The translations under genes and the position numbers were made by a program. Shown piece after piece: positions 15,901 through 24,403 of a stretch of 64,000 bases of DNA. The notes under the pieces are model-generated. The model saw only the letters and a list, made by a program, of their open reading frames with translations. It did not search any database and had not been told where the DNA came from. Numbering within the stretch: position 1 is the first letter of the stretch; each line of letters starts with the position of its first letter. Source of the DNA: Rhizobium sp. BT03 (lineage in GTDB: Bacteria > Pseudomonadota > Alphaproteobacteria > Rhizobiales > Rhizobiaceae). Location: contig NZ_CP125640.1 in assembly GCF_030053155.1 (NCBI RefSeq), positions 4,314,001 to 4,378,000 on the forward strand, given 5' to 3'.

Positions 15901-16590
15901 CTATAACGGCAGCTCCCGGCCGGCCCGTTCGCTGACCATGTATTCGGCGTACCAGTCCGGCCAGTTCTCGTCGTGCTTGCCGCCATTGCGCTTTTCGTGT
16001 TCGCCGTGGGCGGTCGCCGCGCGGCGCAGCGCTGAGGCAAGGTCGCTCGACGTCGCAAAGGCCGTCTCGTCGGCGTCGATGCGTCCGGGCAAGCGCTCGG
16101 TGACTTCCTGGAACAGCCAGCCATTGCCGTCGGGGTCCTTGAACGAGGCGAAGGAGCGATAGCTGCGGTGTTCGGGATCGCGGCCGGCGATCCTCAGCCG
16201 TCCGAAGAGATAGGGTTCGTCCTTGCCGGCATAGACGCCCGATGCGTCATGAAACACCTCGCTGACCTCGACGCCGCGGGCAATAAGATCGCGGCGGGCG
16301 GCCTCGATGTCGGAGACGATGAGGTAGAGCCCCTGGGCGGAGCCGGGTTCCGCGGCGGTGATGTTCTGGCCGAAGATGATCGCACAGCCGGAGCCGGGCG
16401 GGGTAAACTGGATCACCCGGAAATCGGCATCATTGGCGAAGTCGGCGTCGAGCCGCCAGCCAAGGCCGTCGTAAAAACGTTTGGCGCGGTCGACGTCGGA
16501 AACGGGGATGACGACCACTTCGAGCTTGGTGTCGACCGGCCGTGTTTTCGGATTTGCGATAGGGGGTTCACTGCGCATTGCATTGCTCAT
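15901..16590 (-). CDS. VOC (glyoxalase/bleomycin resistance) superfamily protein
   Basis: 229 residues. A glyoxalase-like VOC domain occupies about 22-165: LEVVVIPVSDVDRAKRFYDGLGW, then GLYLIVSDIEAARRDL and SFASFKDPDGNGWLFQEV. The C-terminal extension (about 170-229, DENWPDWYAEYMVSERAG) is found in a rhizobial/mycobacterial subgroup of these proteins. Substrate unknown; members include dioxygenases, glyoxalases and resistance proteins. AAGGAGCTGAAG precedes the ATG. Monocistronic. Confidence 0.88.
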   Translation of the reverse strand: MSNAMRSEPPIANPKTRPVDTKLEVVVIPVSDVDRAKRFYDGLGWRLDADFANDADFRVIQFTPPGSGCAIIFGQNITAAEPGSAQGLYLIVSDIEAARRDLIARGVEVSEVFHDASGVYAGKDEPYLFGRLRIAGRDPEHRSYRSFASFKDPDGNGWLFQEVTERLPGRIDADETAFATSSDLASALRRAATAHGEHEKRNGGKHDENWPDWYAEYMVSERAGRELPL

Positions 16591-16749
16591 CTTCAGCTCC
16601 TTGGGGTTCTGGATGCGTTAAGAATGGCGATACATGTCGGGGTGGAGTGGACCACAGCGCGGCGGGGGCGTCGAATCAATTATTCTGTCGGCGTTGACCT
16701 GATGAAGACGGCGGGATCGGTCCCGCCGCCTCGGTTCGGAGGAACCGCC

Positions 16750-17184
16750 TTACGCGGCAAGAGCGGCGCGTGTCTTCCCGATGGTGAGCGCGGCCTTTGC
16801 GGCCTCACGCCCTTTCTCGATGAAGTGCGCACGGTAGATCTGCTTATGGTGCTCGGTTTCCTGATACTGATGCGGCGTCAGCGAAACAGACAGCACCGGC
16901 ACGCCGGTATCCATGCCGGCGCGCATCAGTCCGTCGACCACGGCCTGGGCGACGAATTCGTGGCGGTATATTCCGCCGTCGACGACGAAAGCGGCGGCAA
17001 CGACGGCGCCATAGCGCCCGGTTGCGGCAAGTTCACGGGAAAGCAGCGGCATCTCGAATGCGCCGGGAACATCGAACACATCGACCTGCTCGGGCGGCAC
17101 GAGCTGATAGAAGCCGTCAAGGGCGCGGTCGACGATGTCGGCGTGCCAGCTGGCTTTGATAAAGGCGTAGCGGGTGGGTGTCAT
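16750..17184 (-). CDS. ribH: 6,7-dimethyl-8-ribityllumazine synthase, second type (RibH2)
   Basis: A 144-residue RibH. It condenses 5-amino-6-ribitylamino-uracil with 3,4-dihydroxy-2-butanone 4-phosphate in riboflavin synthesis. FIKASWHADIVDRALDGF opens the substrate site, VPGAFEMPL and VDGGIYRHEFVAQAVVDGLM give the signature, and His in RHEF is the conserved catalytic His. The short, Trp-containing N-terminus is typical of the rhizobial/Brucella RibH2 (decameric) form rather than the housekeeping RibH1. GGAG lies six bases before the ATG. Translation or transcription is under the FMN riboswitch just upstream. No other rib gene is nearby, which is normal for RibH2. Confidence 0.93.
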   Translation of the reverse strand: MTPTRYAFIKASWHADIVDRALDGFYQLVPPEQVDVFDVPGAFEMPLLSRELAATGRYGAVVAAAFVVDGGIYRHEFVAQAVVDGLMRAGMDTGVPVLSVSLTPHQYQETEHHKQIYRAHFIEKGREAAKAALTIGKTRAALAA

Positions 17185-17267
17185 GGTAATCTCCTTTGGC
17201 GAACAGACACATCACCCAAGGCGATCACGAACGTCCCCGACAGCCGCAAGGGCGGTAGGAACGCGCG

Positions 17268-17401
17268 TTCTCTTTCATCCGGACTATGACCGTCGGCTCA
17301 GGCATCTCACCTGATCTGCTGACCCTTCCTTAAGAAGGCGCTCGCGGGCTCGCAATCGAAACTGCATACCGCCGGTAGGGACTTTCACCCCGCCCTGAGA
17401 A
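17268..17401 (-). promoter_or_regulatory. FMN riboswitch (RFN element) of ribH2
   Basis: On the minus strand the RFN element is complete: basal stem TTCTC (17401-17397) with GAGAA (17272-17268), then GGGGTGAAAGTCCC, ACCGGCGGTA, GCCCGCGA, GGTCAGCAGATC, GGTGAGATGCC, GAGCCGACGGT and AGTCCGGATGAAAGA. It ends about 80 bases before the ribH2 ATG. In this family FMN binding lowers expression of the gene that follows. Confidence 0.95.
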
Positions 17402-17579
17402 CAGCGGGGACAATAGGGGCAAGGTGGCCGGCTGGCAATAGGGTGAAATGCTTTCATTGTGGTGTGGGAATGGGAATGGCGCGAGTGATCTGGACGCGCG
17501 CCGGCATCTTCAGATCGCTCTCCTTCATAGGGGCATCATACGCCTCAATTGCCTTTCGCTTGGGCTCAAGGCGTTCGTC

Positions 17580-17770
17580 GCTGATGCTCCTCACCCCCCT
17601 CATCTGCCCTTACGGACATCTTCTCCCCGCCGGGGAGAAGAGGGGAGCAAGCTGCGCGATCGCCATTCCTGCAGCACAGGTCTCAAGGGGCGCGAGGCAT
17701 CGCCACGAGTCCCTTCTCCCCAGCGGGGAGAAGATGCCGGCAGGCAGATGAGGGGGCGAGCGACGACAGG
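17580..17770. repeat. intergenic palindromic repeat, family B
   Basis: Two inverted copies of a short element: CATCTTCTCCCCGCCGGGGAGAAG at about 17619-17642 and CTTCTCCCCAGCGGGGAGAAGATG at about 17716-17739, each itself a palindrome, flanked by CTCATCTGCC on one side and GGCAGATGAG on the other. The gap 17402-17952 between ribH2 and the SRPBCC gene holds nothing else that I can support. Confidence 0.7.
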
Positions 17771-17952
17771 AGCGAGTGCACCGAGCGCAAGGGCACGGTG
17801 ACGAGCCAGTGTCGGGGGGAATGTCTCCATCGCCCTTGCTGAGCGCGCACGCCCCCCTACATGCTCCGGGTGAGGACACCCCGTCAAAACAGCATGACCC
17901 GCCGATCCCGCCCGAGGCGAGGGAAGACCATAGCAAACCATGGGAGAGAGAT

Positions 17953-18399
17953 ATGCAAGAGCCCCTCGTCGTTCACCGCGAGGCGCATATCGCGGCGCCG
18001 CCGGCCGCGGTGTTTGCGCTGATGACCGACCCGGAAAAGATTCTGCGCTGGATGGGAACGGAAGCTGAGGTCGAGCCGCAGCCGGGCGGGCTTTATCTCG
18101 TCAACGTCACCGGCGCCCGCTTTGCGCGCGGCTCGTTTCGCGAGGTGGTGCCGGTTCATCGCCTTGCTTACAGCTTCGGCTGGGACGGCAGCGAGGTGGT
18201 GCCGCCGGGGTCGAGCCTGGTCGAGATCGATCTGATCGAGCAGGGGGGCGGAACGCTGCTGCGGCTCACCCATAGCGGCCTGCCGAGCGCCGATCAATGC
18301 GCCGGCCATGCGGAAGGCTGGGCGCATTACCTCGGGCGGCTGATCGAGGTCGCTGCCGGGCGTGACCCGGGTCCCGACTCATTTTCCGGCAGGACATGA
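17953..18399 (+). CDS. SRPBCC (AHSA1-type START/Bet v1) domain protein
   Basis: A 148-residue AHSA1-like protein. HIAAPPAAVFALMTDPEKILRWMG opens the fold; PGGLYLVNVTGARFARGSFREVVP and TLLRLTHSGLPS ... HAEGWAHYLGRL are the conserved middle and C-terminal helix. Family members bind hydrophobic ligands; few have known substrates. The ATG at 17953 follows GGGAGAGAG; the frame is open upstream only because it crosses the repeat. Monocistronic. Confidence 0.85.
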   Translation: MQEPLVVHREAHIAAPPAAVFALMTDPEKILRWMGTEAEVEPQPGGLYLVNVTGARFARGSFREVVPVHRLAYSFGWDGSEVVPPGSSLVEIDLIEQGGGTLLRLTHSGLPSADQCAGHAEGWAHYLGRLIEVAAGRDPGPDSFSGRT

Positions 18400-18581
18400 A
18401 CGGCTTTTGCGGGCCGGAGGCTTGTCCAGAAGCGGTTGCCGTTGCGGGGAAATGGCTGCCGGCGCTCCGCTCGGCCGTCCGAAAGCGCTTCTTTTTCGCC
18501 CGCAAACATGAACGCTCAGTTCATCTCCAGTTCAATTTGGCCGCCCTAGGGTGAGGGCGGCTGGATGAAATGGAGTTTCCG

Positions 18582-18902
18582 ATGAAGGCACTTTCTATCG
18601 CGGCTGCCTTGCTCGCTGGCAGCCTCTCGATCGGCACAGCTGAGGCGATGCCGATGGGGGCAATCAATGTCCAGAGCAATGTCACAAGCGATGTCACAAA
18701 GGTCGACTATGCGTGTGGCCGCGGCTGGCACCTGAACCGCTGGGGCGAATGCCGGCGAAACTGGCGACGCCCGCCGCCGGTGGCGTTCTACGGCGGTCCG
18801 CCCCGCTGGGGCTGGGAGCGGCGTCACCGGGATTGGGATGGTCCACGCTGGCGCGATGAGCGGCGCGGCGAGTATCGCCGCCGCTGGCGGGATGATTATT
18901 AA
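18582..18902 (+). CDS. GCG_CRPN-type small secreted protein
   Basis: About 106 residues. A signal peptide runs over roughly 1-22 ending AEA. The mature N-terminus contains YACGRGWHLNRWGECRRN, the Cys-Gly-x-Gly-trp...Cys signature of the GCG_CRPN family, followed by a tail extremely rich in Arg, Trp, Pro and Asp (RRHRDWDGPRW, RRGEYRRRWRDD). It is probably a periplasmic or cell-envelope peptide; the function is unknown. The ATG at 18582 has GGAG eight bases upstream; an ATG at 18570 is the alternative start. A strong terminator follows. Confidence 0.8.
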   Translation: MKALSIAAALLAGSLSIGTAEAMPMGAINVQSNVTSDVTKVDYACGRGWHLNRWGECRRNWRRPPPVAFYGGPPRWGWERRHRDWDGPRWRDERRGEYRRRWRDDY

Positions 18903-18927
18903 GGTCGCAGTCAGAGACAGATCGATG

Positions 18928-18957
18928 GGGCCGGCGCAATCTTCGCCGGCCCTTTTT
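18928..18957 (+). terminator. rho-independent terminator after the GCG_CRPN gene
   Basis: GGGCCGGCG (18928-18936) pairs perfectly with CGCCGGCCC (18944-18952) around a 7-base loop and is followed by TTTTT. It ends the small secreted protein transcript. Confidence 0.85.
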
Positions 18958-18983
18958 ATGGACGTTTCTTCGGCGCCTTGATG

Positions 18984-19208
18984 TTAAACCGTGCTGACGA
19001 GCCAGTGTTTGCTGTCAATCAGTTCTTCGAGCTCGACAGGATCCTTGACGCCGAATTCATACCATTCGATCAGCTCCTTCGCCTTGCGGCTGCTCTCCTC
19101 TGCGGTCAGCTCGACCTGATATCTTTCGCACCACCGCCGAAGGATCGACGTCAGCAGCGTCATGTCGTTGCCATCCAGCGGATCTTTCGGCCAGAATATC
19201 GTGCCCAT
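18984..19208 (-). CDS. small conserved protein, function unknown
   Basis: 74 residues from the ATG at 19208, which has GAGGGG six bases upstream (a TTG at 19220 would add four). Highly charged helical protein: SILRRWCERYQVELTAEESSRKAKELIEWYEFGVKDPVELEELI. It has no signal peptide and no membrane segment. The pattern resembles small rhizobial cytosolic proteins of unknown role. Its 3' end is convergent with the GCG_CRPN gene; upstream it is divergent from the soluble cyclase gene. Confidence 0.6.
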   Translation of the reverse strand: MGTIFWPKDPLDGNDMTLLTSILRRWCERYQVELTAEESSRKAKELIEWYEFGVKDPVELEELIDSKHWLVSTV

Positions 19209-19369
19209 CGTACCCCTCAATCACACGATGATGAACGGCGCATAATGGAGCCAAAACTGCGCAAGTTTAAAGTGTTATTTTTTGTTTTGCGCCGTGATGA
19301 GATTCCCGACAGGGAGAGGGCCGCGAGCGGCGTTCTTGCTGATGTCCCGGAGCGATGTCATGTTAGGGC

Positions 19370-20455
19370 ATGGATCTGCCGTCTCCCCTTGCCTGGCTGG
19401 TTGACGAGGCCGCGGTCTCGCCCGGTCCCGAACGGTTTCTGGCCGAGCTCGGGCGCCGGTTGTTGGCAGACGGCCTGCCGCTTTCGGGCGGCGCGCTGAC
19501 GCTTTCGGTGCCGCATCCGATCATCGCGCGGCGCACCTGGCTGTGGCGGGCCGAGACCGGAGCCGTCATCGAGGCGCTGGCCTTTGCCGCCGCGCCGCGC
19601 AGCGATGCCGGCCGCGAGTGGCTTGCCGGGCTCGGGCCGGTCTGGGAGGAGAGGATCGGGCCTGCACCGGATGACCCCATGCTCGGCTGGGCTGGCATTG
19701 CCAACGGGGCGGAGGCCTTCGCTCCCGATGCAGCCGCCCGGCTGCGGGAGGTCGTGCGTTTTGCTGCCGCACCGCTTGCAGCACTTGCTGCGCGGGAGGC
19801 GCGGACGGCGCTGCTCGAAGCCTATCTCGGCCGGCGCAGCGCGGCCCGGGTTCAGTCGGGCGCGCTCGCCCGCGGCACCGGCGAAACCATCCGCGCCGCT
19901 CTTCTCTGCGCCGATCTGCGTGATTTCACCGCGCTTTCTGAAGTCACCGAGCCGCATGCGATGATTGCCGCGCTCGACGCCTATTTCGACCGCGTCGCCG
20001 GCGCCGTGCATGCCTTCGGCGGCGAGGTGCTGAAATTCATCGGCGACGGTGTGCTGGCGATCTTTCCCGTCACGACAGGCGCGGAGGCCCGGGGCGACCG
20101 CGACGCCTGCGAGGCGGCGCTGAAGGCGGTCGCGGCCAGCCGCGCCGGCATGATCCATCTCGACCGGATGCGTGAGGCGGAAGGGCTTGCGCCGCTGCCC
20201 TTCGGCGCGGCGCTGCATTTCGGCGAGATCCTCTGGGGCAATATCGGCGCGGCCGACCGGCTGGACTTTACCGCCATCGGCCCGGCGGTCAATCTGGTCA
20301 GCCGGCTGGAAGGGCTCTGCAAGCCGCTCGGCCGAAGCGTGCTGATCTCGGGCGCCGTGGCTGACAACACCGCGGCCACACTGACGCCGCTCGGCGAACA
20401 TGTCCTGCGCGGGATCGCCGAGCCTTGCGCCGTCTTCACTTTGGGCGAGGACTGA
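19370..20455 (+). CDS. soluble class III adenylate/guanylate cyclase
   Basis: 361 residues without membrane segments. The N-terminal 165 residues are an uncharacterised regulatory region common to rhizobial cyclases (LAWLVDEAA, PRSDAGREWLAGLGPVWE). The catalytic domain follows: metal ligands Asp182 (LCADLRDFT) and Asp226 (KFIGDGV), Lys222 and Asp299 (RLDFTAIG) consistent with ATP as substrate, and Asn308/Arg312 (VNLVSR). GPAVN replaces the more usual GDAVN. The product is predicted to be cAMP. It lies just upstream of the siderophore uptake genes but is separated by about 100 bases and probably transcribed on its own. Confidence 0.88.
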   Translation: MDLPSPLAWLVDEAAVSPGPERFLAELGRRLLADGLPLSGGALTLSVPHPIIARRTWLWRAETGAVIEALAFAAAPRSDAGREWLAGLGPVWEERIGPAPDDPMLGWAGIANGAEAFAPDAAARLREVVRFAAAPLAALAAREARTALLEAYLGRRSAARVQSGALARGTGETIRAALLCADLRDFTALSEVTEPHAMIAALDAYFDRVAGAVHAFGGEVLKFIGDGVLAIFPVTTGAEARGDRDACEAALKAVAASRAGMIHLDRMREAEGLAPLPFGAALHFGEILWGNIGAADRLDFTAIGPAVNLVSRLEGLCKPLGRSVLISGAVADNTAATLTPLGEHVLRGIAEPCAVFTLGED

Positions 20456-20553
20456 GACGGCGTCGCTTTCGAAGAAAGCGCAAAAAATCATGATTGTTAA
20501 ACTCCGCTTTTTTGGCTAAAGCCTCGCAGCATGAGAGAGGGGAGTTTTCAGAT

Positions 20554-21519
20554 ATGACTCGATACGCACGCAGATTTTTCTCCGCGCTTGGCTTGTCCGC
20601 AATCCTTGCGGCAGGGGCCGCGCAGGCCGAAGACAAGAAGGTCTCGATCGTCGACGACCGCGGCGTGACCGTCGAAATTCCGGCGCAGCCGAAGCGCATT
20701 GCCTCGATTTCCTATTTCGCCGACGACGTCGCGCTCGCGCTCGGCATCAAGCCGGTGGCCAGCACCTATATGACGGCGGGCCGCGAGCCGGACTTCCTGC
20801 TCGGCCTGACCTCCGGGATGAAGCAGATCGGCCAGCGCGCCAAGCCCAATCTCGAACTTCTCTCCGAGGCCAAGCCGGATCTGATCATCGCGATCCGCCG
20901 CTACACGGTCGGCAATTCGGCGCAGCTGCAGAACATCGCGCCTTACGTCGCCTACAATATGGAGCTGCTCGAAGAGAGCTACAGCGAGTCCGCCGCCCTT
21001 TCGAAGCTCCTCGGCAAGCCCGAGCGCGGCGAGCAGCTGAACGCCGATTTCCGCAAGCATCTGGCGGAGTTCGCCGCCAAGGTGCCGAAGGACAAGCATC
21101 CGCGCTTTTTGATCATGTGGGGCGGCGCGACACCTTTCGCCTTCCACACGGAAAACACCTCGGCCTCGATCGTCGCTGCGATCGGCGGCGACAATGTTCC
21201 GGGCCCGAAGACCCCGGGCGGCGAGTTCGGCATCGACCTCAGCCTGGAGACCATGCTGGAAAAGGATCCCGAGGTCATCTTCGTCTATGATTCCGGCCCG
21301 GATCGTCCGCATGAGAGCAACCCGATCTGGTCGCAGCTTTCGGCCGTCAAGAACAACCGGGTCTTCTATGTCGGCGATCAGTGGGTCGAGACCAATGGAC
21401 CGATCGCCCGCGAAATCGTGCTGCGCGAGGCCGCGCACTACCTCTATCCCAATACGTTCCCGGCCGTCGACGTCAAGGCGGAAGCCGCCAAGCTGATCCC
21501 GGCCGAACTGCAGAACTAA
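20554..21519 (+). CDS. iron-siderophore ABC transporter substrate-binding protein
   Basis: A 321-residue periplasmic binding protein of the FecB/FhuD class (cluster A-II). Signal peptide MTRYARRFFSALGLSAILAAG...AQA. The mature part begins KKVSIVDDRGVTVEIPAQPKRIASISYFADDVALALG, the standard opening, and shows LLSEAKPDLIIAI and VYDSGPDRPHE. It should capture a ferric chelate delivered through an outer-membrane receptor that is not in this window. The ATG at 20554 follows AGAGAGGGGAG. First gene of a four-gene operon with two permeases and an ATPase. Confidence 0.9.
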   Translation: MTRYARRFFSALGLSAILAAGAAQAEDKKVSIVDDRGVTVEIPAQPKRIASISYFADDVALALGIKPVASTYMTAGREPDFLLGLTSGMKQIGQRAKPNLELLSEAKPDLIIAIRRYTVGNSAQLQNIAPYVAYNMELLEESYSESAALSKLLGKPERGEQLNADFRKHLAEFAAKVPKDKHPRFLIMWGGATPFAFHTENTSASIVAAIGGDNVPGPKTPGGEFGIDLSLETMLEKDPEVIFVYDSGPDRPHESNPIWSQLSAVKNNRVFYVGDQWVETNGPIAREIVLREAAHYLYPNTFPAVDVKAEAAKLIPAELQN

Positions 21520-21538
21520 GCCGGGGACAAGACCGGCG

Positions 21539-22543
21539 ATGAGACCCCGGCAATCATTCCTGGCCATCGGGCTCATCGTCGTCGCCGCCATTCTGGCGGC
21601 GACGTTCGGCTTGCTGATCGGCGCCAAGACGCTTTCGCTCGAAACCGCCATCCGCGTGCTGCTGGCGCCCGACGGCAAGATCGAATCCATCCTCGTCTGG
21701 ACGCTGCGGCTGCCGCGCAGTCTGACGGCGGCTGCCGGCGGCGCGGGCCTTGCCGTCTCCGGCTATGTGCTGCAGACGCTGACGCGCAATCCGCTGGCCG
21801 ATCCCGGCATCACCGGCGTTACCTCGGGCGCGGTCGCGCCGATCGTCGGCTGTTTCGTCTACCTGCCCTGGCTTTCGCCTGCCTATTATCCCTTCATCGG
21901 CCTTGCCGGCGGGCTTGCCGCGGCCGCGGTGACGTTCTGGGTGTCGCATGGCGGGCAGGGGCGACCGCTGCAGCTTGCGCTCGGCGGCGTCAGCGTCTCG
22001 CTGTTTCTGGGCGCGATCACCACCTATGTGCTGCTATCGACCGGGCCGCAATCGGCATCGCTGCTCTTCTGGCTTGCCGGCGGTTTCCAGGGGCGCACCT
22101 GGTCGCATCTCTTCTACATGCTGCCGTGGACGATCGCCGGCGTCGCCGGCGCGCTGCTGCTGCGGCGGGTGATCGGCATGTTCATGCTGAGCGATCATGC
22201 GGCGGCCGGCATGGGCCTGCAGCTCGGCTTCTGGAAGCCACTCATCCTCATTCTTGCCGTCATTCCGGTCGCGGGCGTCGCGCCGGTCGCCGGGCCGGTC
22301 GCCTTCGTCGGCCTGGCCGCTCCCCACATCGCCCGGCTGCTCAAGCCGCGCGGCACGGGATGGGAAATCGGGCTGAGCGCTGCCCTCGGCGCGCTGATCG
22401 TCACCGTCGCCGACGTTTTGGCGCGCAGCATCGCCATCCCGCGTGAGCTGCCGGTCGGCATCGTCACGGCGCTGCTTGGCGGCCCCGTCTTCATCTATCT
22501 CGTCCAGCGCGGGCGGCTGAGCCTTGGGGGTGAGGCACGATGA
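21539..22543 (+). CDS. FecCD-type iron-siderophore ABC permease
   Basis: A 334-residue BtuC/FecCD permease with about nine to ten TM helices. Signature segments are LPRSLTAAAGGAGLAVSGYVLQTLTRNPLADPGI, and GPVAFVGLAAPHIARLLKP, the ATPase-contact (coupling) loop. It starts 19 bases after the binding protein and overlaps the second permease (ATGA). It forms a heterodimer with the next gene product. Confidence 0.92.
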   Translation: MRPRQSFLAIGLIVVAAILAATFGLLIGAKTLSLETAIRVLLAPDGKIESILVWTLRLPRSLTAAAGGAGLAVSGYVLQTLTRNPLADPGITGVTSGAVAPIVGCFVYLPWLSPAYYPFIGLAGGLAAAAVTFWVSHGGQGRPLQLALGGVSVSLFLGAITTYVLLSTGPQSASLLFWLAGGFQGRTWSHLFYMLPWTIAGVAGALLLRRVIGMFMLSDHAAAGMGLQLGFWKPLILILAVIPVAGVAPVAGPVAFVGLAAPHIARLLKPRGTGWEIGLSAALGALIVTVADVLARSIAIPRELPVGIVTALLGGPVFIYLVQRGRLSLGGEAR

Positions 22544-23577
22544 GCGCCCCGGCATCGACATCGGCCGCTTCGCCGGGCCTCGGCATGGCCGCCGCGCTGG
22601 CTGTATTGGCGGTCCTGTCGCTTTCGGCGGCGATCTTCCTCGGCGTCGCCGATATTCCCATGGGCGATGTCGCGGCGGTTTTGACCGGCGGCGGCTCGGC
22701 GGAAGCGCGGCTGATCATTCTCGATATCCGGCTGCCGCGTATCGCCACCGGCATTCTGGCCGGCATCCACTTTTCGCTGGCGGGATATCTGCTGCAGACC
22801 ATCACCCGCAATCCGCTCGCCGATCCGTCGCTGATGGGCGTGTCGCAGGGGGCGACGCTGTCGGTGACGATCTTCCTGCTCTTCACCGTCTACATCTTCG
22901 AGCCCGGCTCGAACACGCTCGCCGAGCTGCCGGTCGCATGGCTGCCGGCGGCCGGGCTTGCCGGCGGCCTGCTTGCCGGCGGCGTCATCTATCTCCTGGC
23001 CTTCCGTCTCGGCCTCGGTGCGCTGCGCATCACGCTCTGCGGCGTGGCGGTCGGCGCGGTGCTGCATGCGGTGGCGATCGGCCTCATCGCCGGATGGGGA
23101 TCGGCCCGCATCGAGATCATTCTAGAATGGCTGTCGGGCAGCCTCTACGCCCGCAGCTGGGATCACGCGCTCTTCCTGCTGCCCTTCACCATCACCGGGC
23201 TTGCCATGCTGCCGCTCATCTACCGGCCGCTGATGCTGCTGCAGTTCGATGCGGCCGTCGCCCGGTCCTTCGGGCTCGGCTATAGGAGACAGTTCTCGCT
23301 CGTGCTGATCGTATCCTGCGCGCTCGCAGCGAGCGCGGTCGGCGAGATCGGCCCCGTCGTCTTCATCGGTCTCGTCGTGCCGCATCTCGCCCGTTTTCTG
23401 GCGGGGCGGAATTTCATGCTGTCGCTTGTTCTGACGATCGTGCTCGGCGCCGTCATCGTCACGCTCGGCGATCTCGTTGGCCGGCTGCTCGGCCAAGCCG
23501 AGGAAATCCCGATCGGCGTAGTCACGGCCGTTTTCGGCGTGCCGCTTCTGCTCGCGCTGCTGCGCAAAACCATGTGA
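22540..23577 (+). CDS. FecCD-type iron-siderophore ABC permease (second subunit)
   Basis: A 345-residue FecCD permease. RLPRIATGILAGIHFSLAGYLLQTITRNPLADPSLMG and GPVVFIGLVVPHLARFL are the paired counterparts of the motifs in the first permease. Its start codon overlaps the previous stop by four bases (ATGA), so the two subunits are probably made in equal amounts. Confidence 0.92.
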   Translation: MSAPASTSAASPGLGMAAALAVLAVLSLSAAIFLGVADIPMGDVAAVLTGGGSAEARLIILDIRLPRIATGILAGIHFSLAGYLLQTITRNPLADPSLMGVSQGATLSVTIFLLFTVYIFEPGSNTLAELPVAWLPAAGLAGGLLAGGVIYLLAFRLGLGALRITLCGVAVGAVLHAVAIGLIAGWGSARIEIILEWLSGSLYARSWDHALFLLPFTITGLAMLPLIYRPLMLLQFDAAVARSFGLGYRRQFSLVLIVSCALAASAVGEIGPVVFIGLVVPHLARFLAGRNFMLSLVLTIVLGAVIVTLGDLVGRLLGQAEEIPIGVVTAVFGVPLLLALLRKTM

Positions 23578-23584
23578 GGCCGAA

Positions 23585-24403
23585 ATGCCATTGTCCTGCT
23601 CCGACCTCTCGGTGATGTACGGCCAGCGAAAGGCCCTTAACGGCTTCAGTCTTTCGCTCGAGAAGGGCGAGATCCGGGCACTGATCGGCCCGAACGGCTC
23701 GGGCAAGAGCACGGCGCTGCATGCGCTGGCGGGGCTGACCCGGCCGGCCAGGGGCAGGGCGTCGCTGGATGGCGTTTCGGTCGCCTCCATTTCACGCCGC
23801 ATGCTGGCGAAGAGGCTCGCCTTCCTGCCGCAGCAGCCGACCGCGCCCGACGAAATGACCGTTGCCCAGCTCGTGCGCCAGGGCCGCTATCCGCATGTCG
23901 GCCTGTTCCGCTCCTATGACAGCCGTGACGAAGACGCGATCGAATGGGCGCTCGAAAGCACCGGCCTGTCCGGGCTCGCCGACCGCAGCCTCCGGGAATT
24001 GTCCGGCGGCGAGCGGCAGAGAGCCTGGATATCGGCCGCTCTCGCCCAGGAAGCGGAGATCCTTTTGCTCGACGAGCCGACCTCCTTCCTCGATATCGGC
24101 TATCAGGTCGAGGTGCTCGACCTCGTGCATCGGCTGAGCCGGGAAAAGGGCGTGACCGTCGTCATGGCGATCCACGACATCAACCAGGCCGTCGCCGTCA
24201 GCGACCGCATCTCGCTGCTCGAAAAAGGCGAGCTCCGATTCGACGGCGCCCCTGGGGAACTCGCCGAACGCGAGCTGATCCAGGAAATCTTCCGCGTCAG
24301 AGGCCGTTTCGTCCAGGTCGCACCCGACAGCCCGCCGCATTTCGATGTCGAGCTGATGCGGCTTCAGCGAGCCGACACAGCCTCTAGCGCTTCACCAGCC
24401 TGA
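23585..24403 (+). CDS. iron-siderophore ABC transporter ATP-binding protein
   Basis: A 272-residue FepC/FhuC-type ATPase. Walker A is GPNGSGKST at 35-43, the Q-loop LPQQ at 81-84, the signature LSGGERQR at 139-146, and Walker B ILLLDEPTSFLD at 159-170, followed by the H-loop in AIHDINQA. It starts 8 bases after the second permease. Its last 20 bases overlap the convergent methyltransferase gene. Confidence 0.93.
   Translation: MPLSCSDLSVMYGQRKALNGFSLSLEKGEIRALIGPNGSGKSTALHALAGLTRPARGRASLDGVSVASISRRMLAKRLAFLPQQPTAPDEMTVAQLVRQGRYPHVGLFRSYDSRDEDAIEWALESTGLSGLADRSLRELSGGERQRAWISAALAQEAEILLLDEPTSFLDIGYQVEVLDLVHRLSREKGVTVVMAIHDINQAVAVSDRISLLEKGELRFDGAPGELAERELIQEIFRVRGRFVQVAPDSPPHFDVELMRLQRADTASSASPA

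Noticed and set aside
20462..20478. CGCTTTC-GAA-GAAAGCG hairpin after the soluble cyclase as a terminator
   Set aside because: It is followed by A rather than T residues on the plus strand, so it is not a standard terminator for that gene.
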